Assembly: GCA_024036415.1 (NCBI GenBank)
Contig: JAMWET010004037.1
Coordinates: 281,001-345,000 of the forward strand
Length of the DNA: 64,000 nucleotides
Origin: Prochilodus magdalenae
Taxonomy: Eukaryota > Chordata > Actinopteri > Characiformes > Prochilodontidae
Reading direction: 5' to 3'
The notes beneath the pieces are model-generated. The model had not been told where the DNA came from and did not search any database. It saw only the letters and a program-made list of their open reading frames with translations. Both the position numbers and the translations under genes were made by a program. This document shows, piece by piece, positions 49,301-59,900 of the stretch (position 1 is its first letter; each line of letters opens with the position of its first letter).

Positions 49301-51366
49301 CACTGCAGCCTTTTGGTGCTCGTCCTTGCTTACGTCAGATGCGGGACCGAGCATGAAACTTCACTTGCGCCTCTCACAATGTCAAACCTACCCAACACTT
49401 TTTATTCCTGTTGGTGGATTTTTTCAGGTACAACTATGTGTGCAACTATTCTTTTGATGATAAGTGCATTCAACTCCTGGATGGCTTTGTTATTAAAAAA
49501 ACACTTTTCTTAGAATTGTCTTTTATTTTACCTGCCATCCACTGCCCTGGCATGGCTTCAGCTGGCATATTACTTGCAACAGTCATAGTTTCTTACGTTG
49601 ACTTTATTGCATCTGCACACTGACCTACACTCAGCATACACATAATTAGGTACCTTCTAGTTTATCACTATACTGTTCTTCTTTTAACTGATGTGCGATT
49701 TATTAGCCACTCTCTTCCCCTGTTGTCAGCTTCACAGGACTGCTATTGAACAGATGGGCAATATACTGCTATCTAATCATCATCACCATAAATTTTGTCA
49801 GCATGATGAACAAGCTTTTGTGAGCCTACTATGGACATCATGAGCATTTAACATTGACCGGCATTACAAAGAGAGCATACGTAATCCTATAAAAGTGGGA
49901 ATGTGTGTGTAAAACGTTCATTAAAACTGTTGAGGGTTTAAATACGGTCATACTAGTGCACATTTAGAGTCTGTGTACAGATGTCAAGGTATCGGTTGGG
50001 TATTGTGAAAATGGCAGTATCGTGATGTCTTTCATCACCCACCACTACACAGCAGTAACACTGACAGCAGTGTCACTGGAGCTTTGTGCACACAACAGCG
50101 TCACTGCTAGGTTGACAGTGGTCCTCCACCCAAAACTATGAAGCCATAAGAGAAACTCACCACCGATGAAGGGCTAGAGGATGGTTAACACATATGGAGC
50201 ATAGGCAGACAGGCCTCTACCTGTATACCAGTGAGGTGGAAATTCAGAGTCTGTTTCCAATAAAGTGGCCATTGTACAGTACTGGAGTTGTGAAACACTG
50301 AAAATGCCATGGAAGGCATTTTAGTGTGCCTCCTTTACAAAAAAAGTAATTCAGTGGTTTAAGTTTCAATTCTTCAGCCAGTGTTTGAGGTTTTGTCTCC
50401 CAGCTCCATGCGTCTAGACCTGCAATGTCACAGCCTGAATTCCAGCTGGGTCAGGCAAAGGAGAACTTGTTTCATTTTCAGCAGAAAGAGAAGTGTGATT
50501 GCTGCATCACTGAAGCAGAAATTCCATAATTACTTAAGACAGTCCCTCCTACCCTTAACCTGGTCACAGACAACGCATAAAAATAAATAAGCTATACCGG
50601 TATATGTCATTTCCCAACACTCTTATGAGATCAGATGACCAAACGGGGTTTCCTTAAGCTGCCAGATGCAGATTCTCACTGCTCTGGCCACAGACAAAAT
50701 TTGTTACTCAAGTTCTTACAAGTAAAGGAGGTAAAAACTGGGTTATGTAAAACATGTGTCATTAAGTACAGGTCAGTTCATCTGTTTACACAGATTACAA
50801 AAAAAATTATTTCTGTACAGATTATAACCCCAGTTTCGTTAACAGACCACAGCTTTGATTTGTGCCTATAGAACACTGTCCAATGTATACATACATACAA
50901 ACACACGCACTATACATATATATACACATTCAGTTACACAGAGCAGCCGTGTTTCACATCATGTGAACATGTCATGATGACCGGAGATTCACAAATACTC
51001 CACAATTGCTGTCTCACTGCTCTGCACTGTGTAGAGTGTTTTCCTGAAATCTAGCGCAACTAGTTCCCAAAACCAGACAATTTCCCGCAGGTGACGCATC
51101 TGAGGTCTGTGCTCTGGAACTGATCCATATTTATTTATCTTGCTTTTTTCAAACTTTTGAAACAAACAAACAACAACAAAAAAAAGATTTTTATAATGTT
51201 TTATAATACTTTATAATTAACTGTGAAGTAACAATAAATACCACGTTAGCAGTGTGCACGCATTATTGTTCTTTGTTTGCTAGAACAATCCGGCTAATAA
51301 AAAGTTTTACCCACAGGCTATCAGGTTCCCGAACAAGCTTTCACCAATATGATCGCACTACGACAC

Positions 51367-51420
<54 letters not shown>

Positions 51421-52628
51421 GTAATCTGTGTAAGCAGATGAACTGACCTGTACTTCGTGGCACATTTTTTACATAACCCAGTTTTTACCTCCTTTACTTG
51501 TAAGAACTTTGGTCTGTGGTCAGAGCAGTGAGAATCTGCATCTGGCAGCTTAAGGAAAGCCCTTTGGTCTGTATGTTGTGTATATCTATTTTATATATTC
51601 ATATATATTTTAGTTATTATGTATATTAATCCTGGTGCAAATGACAAATAAACCTGAAACCTAAAACCTGGTTTAAGAATCAACCCTGAATTTGAAGGCA
51701 TCCAGATAGACTTTCTTGTTTAAGCTAAAACACTGAAAGACATGACAAACATGAAGCCATCACTCTTATTATTCGTCTGTGCATGCTTTGGTTGATATGT
51801 GCAGCTCTAAGAGTACGATAAAAGACTGTATGGAATGAAAGCAGAACTCAATCCCACCTGCAAAGGCTGTGATTGTTGACATCAGGCCAAAAATGCAGCT
51901 CTCTGGAGGGCTTGCCCCAGTATCACTGTAAAACAACAGGGCCACATTAATAAGACTGAAGACTGGTCTGCACTGTGACTGCAGTCTGAGGGCACAGCTG
52001 TGTGCGCCCCTGTGAGACTTGAGATGTTAAAAACCGCAGCCCTGTTTTGTTTGTGTGCTCTGGAAACTTCTCGGGTCTAACTTCAGATGACTGGCCTCCT
52101 CGCAGCTTTCACTGATCTCCAAGTATGTTTCAGACTGTTACACACAGATCTGCTCCTTCCTCGTCAAATTACAGGAGACATTTCAGGAGATTTGTAAGTG
52201 GCTGGCCGCAGAGCGGAGGAGAGCAGGCTACATGCCAGGCTTCGACTCTTCACGCTAAACCGAAACTAAAGAAGCTTTGACAAAGAAAACTGCTCCCCTT
52301 CCTCAATACCATAAACACAGGACCGCATTACACAGTAGTTACAAGCAGGACGGTCCATCTTCAAGCACAACTTGCCAATAACTCTTTATATGGCTCTTTA
52401 GGGCTCCTTCAAGTTTGATATGTACTGTGAAAGACCAAACAAGTCGTTCGCCTGTGAAATAAGAAAGAGTGAGGAGATAAAGAGAGGACTCACTTACCTT
52501 ATATACGGAAAGACCACATCCACGTCTCGGCGGAGCAGTGCAATCAGATAGTTGACTATGAAAGTGCTTGATGACCAGATCACCAGAAAGGTCGGCCAGA
52601 TGCACAGTCCTTCCAGAAACCAAAGCAT
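46359..52628 (-). CDS. dram1: DNA damage-regulated autophagy modulator 1 (7 exons)
   Basis: Minus-strand exons: 52,628-52,498; 51,925-51,858; 48,439-48,297; 47,975-47,798; 47,301-47,243; 46,718-46,626; 46,403-46,359. Sum 717 bases, 238 aa, the same length as human DRAM1, with all phases consistent. Six membrane segments are visible, at about residues 8-32, 52-74, 95-114, 123-147, 158-181 and 201-220. Family signatures include FPYISDTGASPPES, the VHDVGAL loop and LHWNPEDKDY. The short tail QFSLKVNVELQEFT and the length favour DRAM1 over DRAM2 (266 aa). The protein sits in lysosomal membranes, is a p53 target in mammals and promotes autophagic flux; zebrafish dram1 contributes to mycobacterial defence. 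Intron 2 (3.4 kb) contains a long inverted repeat, a LINE tail and a Tc1-like fragment. Confidence 0.97.
49138..49455 (+). mobile_element. Truncated Tc1-like element in DRAM1 intron 2
   Basis: The segment matches parts of the element at 21,449-23,330. GGGTGGAGGTGGAGTGGCAC and TTGTTGGTCGTCTCCACCAA come from the transposase region. CACAATGTCAAACCTACCC and CCTGTTGGTGGATTTTTTCA come from the end, finishing in ACTATGTGTGCAACTA. The middle is deleted. Two copies about 28 kb apart show that the family has been active in this lineage. Confidence 0.65.
50637..51573. repeat. Long inverted repeat (about 150-base arms) in DRAM1 intron 2
   Basis: The left arm 50,637-50,798 begins GACCAAACGGGGTTTCCTTA and the right arm 51,421-51,569 is its reverse complement with few changes; for example CTGCCAGATGCAGATTCTCA is perfectly mirrored as TGAGAATCTGCATCTGGCAG. 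The left arm has about 12 extra bases. A loop of about 620 bases separates the arms and includes an (AT)n tract and LINE 3' sequence. Transcribed in the DRAM1 pre-mRNA, the arms could form a long duplex. Origin as ends of a foldback transposon or an inverted local duplication is open. Confidence 0.85.
51250..51665 (+). mobile_element. L2-like LINE 3' end with (AT)n
   Basis: ACCCACAGGCTATCAGGTTC CCGAAC followed by an (AT)n tract (about 51,369-51,416), and near 51,620-51,665 a GCAAATGACAAATAAACCTG tail with ACCTGAAACCTAAAACC repeats, look like an L2-type LINE 3' terminus. The right arm of the inverted repeat (51,421-51,569) interrupts it, so the order of insertions is complex. Confidence 0.45.
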
Positions 52629-52785
52629 CGTGCTGTGGGGGAATCTGCATCACCCTCGCCAAGTGAAGAGGAAGAATCTGAGGACACAAAGAGAGATGCT
52701 TATGTGCCTCGAGCTGCCATCGCCTCCTGTCGCCTGTCTCACTGTTCAGTTTGCAGACTAACCTGAGTTTTAATGCTCTTCTCGG

Positions 52786-52795
52786 GTCACGTGCT
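52786..52795. promoter_or_regulatory. CLEAR-like E-box upstream of DRAM1
   Basis: GTCACGTGCT shares the eight-base GTCACGTG core with the CLEAR consensus and lies 158 bases upstream of the DRAM1 ATG (minus-strand gene). The surrounding 52,700-52,960 is GC-rich and promoter-like. Confidence 0.5.
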
Positions 52796-55101
52796 CACCG
52801 TGGGCTCGAAAATCCAAACGCCTCTTCCTCATTGTGTTTCCCGACTGCGCTTTACCGTTAGCGCCTGTGGTCACGCCGCCTACTACTGCACTGTGCGCAC
52901 TTAACTAGCGAATGGACTTTTAGGGGCGGCCCACTAGTTTCTGCCTTCGCCTAATCTCCGTTTCCCCCTCTTTTTGTTTCGCAGAACGTCAGGAGGATTT
53001 TCCTAAAGAATTCATTCTGGATTAATAAATCTGCCTCCCCCAAAAGGATTCCTAGATTTTTAGTTATTTCAACCCCAATTCCCAAAACAGCCGTGACGCT
53101 GTGAAACATAATTAAACCTGAAAGGAGTATTCAGTAGTAGTTCAGCTGAAAGGAGTGTGTCAACACGCTGAAATTGGTCCAACAGGGGTTAAAGTTTGCT
53201 CCAGCCCAGTTCAATTACTGTACAGTATACAGTACAGTATAGGTTCAGCCACAGATGCTCCGCCCATCTTCTACTTATGTGTTTCCCGAGGGACTGTTTA
53301 TGTTGTGACTTGTCCCATGCTATACGTCATGCCAAATAGCAGCCTTGCGATGAAAACGGGATGAAAAAGTCATCGTGTGTGTTTAAGATGGTAGTAACTT
53401 AAAGCTCCTGCAGATGGCGCTGCACGAGGCTGAAGGGGCTATACAAACCTGCAGGGTGAATGAGGATTCCCAGACTGAGAAAAACAGTGGTACTGTGCAG
53501 TGAGTACAGTCTCTTGGAAGCAGATGTTAATGACTGGCTGAACGGAGTGGATCTGGGCCTGCCAAAGGCCACAGTGTGGAGGAAGTAGCTGCATTTGCAG
53601 GTGTACGCTCATACAGGTCCAACACTGGCAAAAATCCCAGTCTACAGGAAATTCTCAGAATTGTGTCAGGGAAGGCAGCCACCAAATCTGTTCAAACTGC
53701 ACACGTCTTTGATGCAAAAGTGGCTGAACACTGATGTCTCCTACTTCCAGAAACATGCGGTGTCCGTACAAAAACGAATTACAGCTGTTATATTAAGTTG
53801 GTTAAATTCATTAGAAGTTAGAATTTGATTTAAGTCAGTAATAGGTATTAATCTTTCTATTTAAGTAGTTAGTATTATTAAGTAGTATTTAAAACTATTT
53901 CCGTTTTAAGTTTAGCCCCTTGCGAGGACGAGTGTACCTTGATAGGAATTGCTGAATTTTTTATGATGGTGGAGTGTTTGCTGTTTTGTCACTTTACACC
54001 GGAGTTACTGGATTTTAAACGAATGTTTATGAGGTTAAAGTACAATCTGGTACAATCTGCCATGCCCAAACTGGGTGAACTGTGAAATTGTTTGTACTCT
54101 CTTTTATAGGGGACTGCTAGGAGACCAAAGACTGCTCAGTTCCTTCTGGGGCCACGTGTAGCGTACGCCATTAACTATGAAGCAGTGCGACAACTGGAGT
54201 CTGTTACTGGTGTCATTCTAAAGGAAGACTAAAGAAGTATCAGGGCCAATAAAACAGGTGACCGTTATAATGCTAAAAAAAACTGAATAGATCATTATAA
54301 GACATAAGTATCATTATATGTCTTAAAATCAGCTGTCTGACATATGTACGGACCTGGGAAGGGAAGCCTTAGAAAATAGAACACAAAATAATCGATAACC
54401 TATAAACACTTGATCATGAAGAAAAGAACTGTTCTGTATTATAGAAAATGTGGACATGGTAGAGACCACCATAAAATTTACAATGCGCCAACATGACCTC
54501 AGAATGTTCACCACAATCATCAAGTTTCAAGATCAGGAAGCTACATAAACCCGCCTCTGCATTTCTGAGCAGGTGACCATTAACCAGAGTGGTGCAAAGA
54601 CAAAAAACGTGGGAGAAAATGAACTGTGTGTGATTCAAACTATACAACCTCATATGTGAAATTTAGAGGAAGTGTCACGTCTGGGCATGTATGGCTGGCT
54701 CACTGATACTGTGACTGATAAGAGCAGCAGAGTGAACTGGGATGGTGCATAGAATCAACAGCTCAGATCCATCCACGTACCTCACAGCTGAGTAAACGCC
54801 GCACATCGCAATGAGTATACTTCCACACTTCCAACGAATCACAGTTCTCATATTACTACAGCTACATACGTTGTTTTTCAGACACAAGATGGTGCCTCAC
54901 ATGAACACCACTGAGTATGCCCTTTACTTACAGAAGCTTACATTGCTGAAGGCAAAAAAAAAAGAAGCAGGAAGTGATTGTGGCTGCACATCAGGCCTTG
55001 CAGATCATCACCACAGAAAATGCTTGTCACAAGTTATTAAGATACCACATGCAATCACAGGAGGATTTTATTGAAACTTAGTCCACAGTGTGTGTGTGTG
55101 A

Positions 55102-55170
<69 letters not shown>

Positions 55171-55175
55171 AGTGG

Positions 55176-55211
<36 letters not shown>

Positions 55212-56493
55212 ATGTGATATGATATATATAAATATATACAAATAAATGAAAGGAAACACATCAGTATGTGTCCAAGTAAAGCACTGTCTGATGATTTTAC
55301 ATGATTCTACAAGTATGTACTGATTTACATTTGCCTGCAGTAGGGCTGTATTGTTCTCTAGGTGCACGACATGCATGTGTACACCCACTTGTAGAAAACA
55401 TGACAATGACTCATCTGATCATATCGCTTGTCTCAATAGCTCAGTGTCTATGGTTTTACAGGATTAAGTTCTCATGTGTGTGATTGTTTGTGTAATGGAG
55501 GGTTTATGCACAGCAGCTCTTCTGGATAGACTGTTCTTCCTGCACTGATGTTCTCAACTGACGAACAGCTGCTCTTCTGTTTTCCTTACACATCACACTA
55601 ATGCGCAAGCATCAGCATCATTTATTCAGGTTTCTTAAATTTAGTCCCCTCTGTATTTTTAAATATTGTAGCTATTCAAAGATAAACATATCAAAAACTT
55701 TACAAGAGAAAGCAAAAGCACTTATTAATGAAAAGCTAATAAAACTAATGAAAAAGCATTTTAGTTGATCAGTTTATTATAAAAGTTTTACACAGTGTAA
55801 AATACAGTCAAAAACAATGCTGGGGAAAACAAATAATATTGATGCATCTAAATTTCGTATGTCAAATTTTCCCCGTTTTTTACTCTTTTTTTAAATTTGT
55901 TTTACATTTTTAATATTTTAATATTTGCTTGGTGATGGCAGATGATCAAAGTGGAAGAGACATTTGCAAGATAGTGATTTTTTAGTATGTAGTGTACACA
56001 TTTTGTAGAGCACAATTAAGAACTTCCACTTAAATGACCCATATCCCACATATGTCTTGTATTTAATGTTTTTTCACAACAATTGTCTGTGTATATGTAT
56101 TAAAACGGTAGTAATTCATGTTTATATGGTCAATTCCAAACCTCTCTTTATCCCGTAGTAATCAAACTGTAGTAATCAAACTATTTTCAAACTTTTTTCA
56201 ATCAAGTTGTTGCTGCCTTTGTAGAGTGATATACAGTATATCTAAAGAAGCTCTGTTCTTATTGGATACCCTGTATGATGCCATTTCCAAAAAGCAGTCC
56301 TGGTTCAAACACTCTTTACACTCCTTTATTGTGAATGGGCGGGGCTAAACTACTATGCGTAAAATGTACACAGCAACAATGAATTCAAAAAGGGCTGTTT
56401 GCACCGTGTGGAGGGTAAAAAGGACAATTTAAATAATTTTATTTGTAACTAAAATATCCTCTGATACGTGGACACAACCACACTAAACAGTAC
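52796..56493. other. Divergent intergenic region DRAM1/GNPTAB
   Basis: No gene could be supported. The open frames are short and unlinked to splice sites. The region contains a (TG)n tract (55,089-55,211) and AT-rich unique sequence. The first 200 bases belong to the DRAM1 promoter, and the last part leads into the GNPTAB promoter. Confidence 0.45.
55089..55211. repeat. (TG)n microsatellite
   Basis: About 120 bases of TG units with a few GAGTG, GCG and GGG interruptions. This is potential Z-DNA-forming sequence, lying between two divergent promoters. Confidence 0.95.
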
Positions 56494-56503
56494 GTCACGT
56501 GGT
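56494..56503. promoter_or_regulatory. CLEAR-like E-box upstream of GNPTAB
   Basis: GTCACGTGGT carries the same GTCACGTG core and lies about 460 bases upstream of the GNPTAB ATG, just outside a GC-rich stretch (about 56,560-57,110) that probably holds the promoter and 5' untranslated region. Confidence 0.4.
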
Positions 56504-56962
56504 AGTCATTCAGATGTATAGTACAGTGTATAGGATGAAGCCATTCTCTATCGCAGTGGTCACCAACCCTCCTCCCGTAGGCGTACGGTCCTGCAGAGAT
56601 TAGCTCCAGCCTCTGAAGAGCTTGATCAGCCGGAGGCTCTGCTGATCCAGGTTTGCTGGCCACTGCTCGCTCTGGCATAAACCGAAAGTGACTGTTGCGC
56701 GAGTTGTAGTGTCGGACATCCACCGCTGGAGGCAGTCAGTGCTTCTTTCCTCGGCAAAGCATGTGACCTGCGCGGTTTGGTTTCGTCAGCGGCAGTGAGG
56801 AAGCTCTGTCGGTGTGTTTGGGTCGGTACGGTGTCAGCATGAGCTCCGCTGTGCTCTCCGGCTCTGCTCTGTCCATGTGAGGATGATCCTGCCGCCCAGG
56901 AACGAGCCTGGACTAACACTCAGCGGGACATCAAGGAGAGATGCGGATCTCCGAGCGAAGCC

Positions 56963-59900
56963 ATGGTGATGGTCAGTTCAGTACTGAAAGTGCTGCAGAG
57001 GCAGACCTACACCTGCCTGTCCCACCGATACGGACTCTACCTGTGCTTCGGGGGAATCGTGCTTATGATCGTGTCCGCCTTTCAGTTCGGAGAGGTCAGT
57101 TTACCGAGAGGAAGCGGTCAGCGTCCAAACACAGCTCTGTTTCAGCTGTTTCGGGACTCTGTGGAGGATCCTGAAGAGCTAGCAGTTGATTGCAAGATGA
57201 TGATGCAACTGTTGAGTGGTTTTCTCATGTAAATGGTTTCAGCTCTGTGTACTGGATATTCTCTATAAGCCGTTTCTATGCATGGAGCCATGTGTGCTCA
57301 TTGCTATATGCTATCTTAGCCTCCTCAGGTCTGAAGAGTACCATATGCTCTTGTTGACATTGTCTCACTCAGCCTGTGCCCTGTGAATGACTGTGGTCAT
57401 ATACTCACTTAAAGTCTCGACTGGTCTTCAAAGGGCACGTGTACTGCCTTGAATGCCCTCTTAAACCATTTACAGGGTTATTAATTGTGGCACTGAGTGA
57501 TTGTCCCACATGGCTGTCCGCTTCCTCTAACATGCACTATAGCTCATGAAATAATGCCACTAAAGCTGCAGTAGGTAGCCGTAGGGATTCAGCTGATGAT
57601 TGTGGTTTCTCCTGGCAGGTGGTGGTGGAGTGGAGTCGGGATCAGTATCATGTTCTTTTCGACTCCTACAGAGACAATGTGGCTGGGAAGTCCTTCCAGA
57701 CGCGGTGAGTGTCTTATCTGCAGGGTCTGTTTTCACCTGGTACAGGGGGACTGTGTAACACACTCTGGAGATCTCGAAGAAAGCTTTAGAGTTTGATCTC
57801 TGTGAATGTTTAACAGCTTGAGAAGAACACCCTCTACCCCCATAGCAGGAAGTAGGTGAATAGTATTGATTAAATGCCATGTTCTAAAGCTACTTGTTTT
57901 ATAGGCTATGTTTGCCCATGCCCATCGACGTGGTGTACACCTGGGTGAATGGTACAGATACTGATTTACTGAAGGACCTCCGTGCAGTGAGGCAACAGCT
58001 GGAGGAGGACCAAAAAAAATTGAGGTACCCCTTAAAAGTTATCCTTACATGGAATATGTACGGAATTCCATAGCATGCAAGTAGAGGCGAGATGGGAAAT
58101 ATATTGGATCACACTTCTTTTCTGGTATTTCCCGGTGTGCCATATGGAGCACAGTGTTTTGGCGCAGACAGAATTCATCAGTAATGCTGCATTTGAAAAC
58201 TACTGCCAAAGTGCACTAAATTTAGTGACACATGGCTAATTATGATCTCTATGTAATGAAGCAGTATGTCACTGTTTAGTTGATAGCCATAATTTATCGT
58301 GATGGGCAAAAAATATCATTATACTCTGCATACAAGCATGTTACAGGTTTTAATTTTTTCCTATTATAGAGGGAAATGTCAGCATATTTGACTAGCTGTA
58401 CACATCTGAGTTTGGTTTCCACAAACAGTTCTTAGTGCTAAGATCATCTTAACCAGTGACGTCTCTACTGCTTATCATCGTTTTTCTAAAATGCTTTTTT
58501 CAGAAACCGCAGCACAGCGTGGTTTGTTGTAAAGGGTTCACAGTGGTAATGATTGCAATCAGAGATCTGAGGTCTTTAAAGCCACAAAATGTTACTTCAC
58601 AAAAAGTTATTGCATAAAGTGGCTACAAGTTCGAGTGCACTGCCTGATAACACTTTTGCAGTAGTTTGTAATATGGTACATGGTTTTATCCAAAGAGAAC
58701 TTATTTGTTTATATTGACCACTATTTTACCTAAATGGAGATACAGCGTTTTTCATAGATATGAGATATGAACTACAAAAATGTACTTTTTGATCAAATAT
58801 AACTTATTTTTGATAAGATATGACCTTGGTCTAAAGCCGGGTTTATAATAAATACCTTTTCTCTAAAATTTCTCTGTAGATTGTTAGTTATAGATAATAC
58901 ACATCACTTCATTGCATTTACTAATTGTGGTGCTTTGGCTGACCATGACCTCCATCGACTGTTTGTTGAATAATGTTGTATTTCACTTAGGGAGAAGCTG
59001 GGGAAGAATGCGACTGACACGACCGAGGCACCCAAAGGAAGGTGGGGGAGCAAAGTGGAATTAGATTTAACCGTGATTTCATCATCCATGCTTCTGTGGA
59101 GTGTGGTGCCTGAGTCAGTGAGACTGTGGTCTGAGTGTGAATACTTCCTGTTTAAACTTAAGTGTGGGGTTTGAAATGCAGCAGCAGAATTGCAATATGT
59201 GGTGGGTCAGATTTTCCGACTGCCTGTCTTCCTTCGTGTTTGGACCCTGTGTGCTTGTATAGTATGATGTTTATTATTACCGAGGTAAAAAAAAAAATCA
59301 ACCGATGCACTACAGAAGTGCGAATGGGTCGTGATCGTGTTGCATGTTATCTAATGGCCCATCCCTCCATTTTTTTGTAGTGATTAATCAGGATTGTCTT
59401 AAGATTAAGGTTCCCTTATTATTGAACTATTGACTTGGCTTTGTCCTCAGTATTTTGAGATGAAAGTTTGATTGTTGTTTATTATTGGAGGCCTTTACAT
59501 GTAAGCAGTCAGTTTTCCCATGGTCTGTCCTTGTAAGGGAACGAATGAGGTGATGGTCATGTTTGACCTTTGTTCATTTCTTTTAGACCCTGTGCCAGGT
59601 TAGGAGGTCTATTTTGATTCACCTTGACCAAATAGACCCCATTTTCACTTTTATACGTCATCTTCCTCCTGATGCCGGTGTTATCAGTGTGCTAGATTTG
59701 GGTGTGCTCATTTAAATGTATGCTTGATTTGATGTATGTTTTAGACAGTAGGCCGTGCAGTGCAGTGCAGTGCAGTACAGTAGATTTTAGACGTTTAAAG
59801 CTGCACTATGTAAGTTTGGAGACCTCTTTGGTGGAAATGTGTAATTGCATGCAACATGCAGGAAAATGTTTTGGAATGCTGTTTATAGTCTTGCAGGCCA

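Noticed and set aside
55055..55406. His-Thr repeat frames on the minus strand
   Set aside because: Direct products of the (TG)n microsatellite.
59586..59700. Candidate for the missing GNPTAB exon 5 after a TTTCTTTTAG acceptor
   Set aside because: The frame with weak human similarity (IDP at the matching offset) does not fit the phase left by exon 4; the in-phase frame stops after about ten codons. Chance similarity cannot be excluded.
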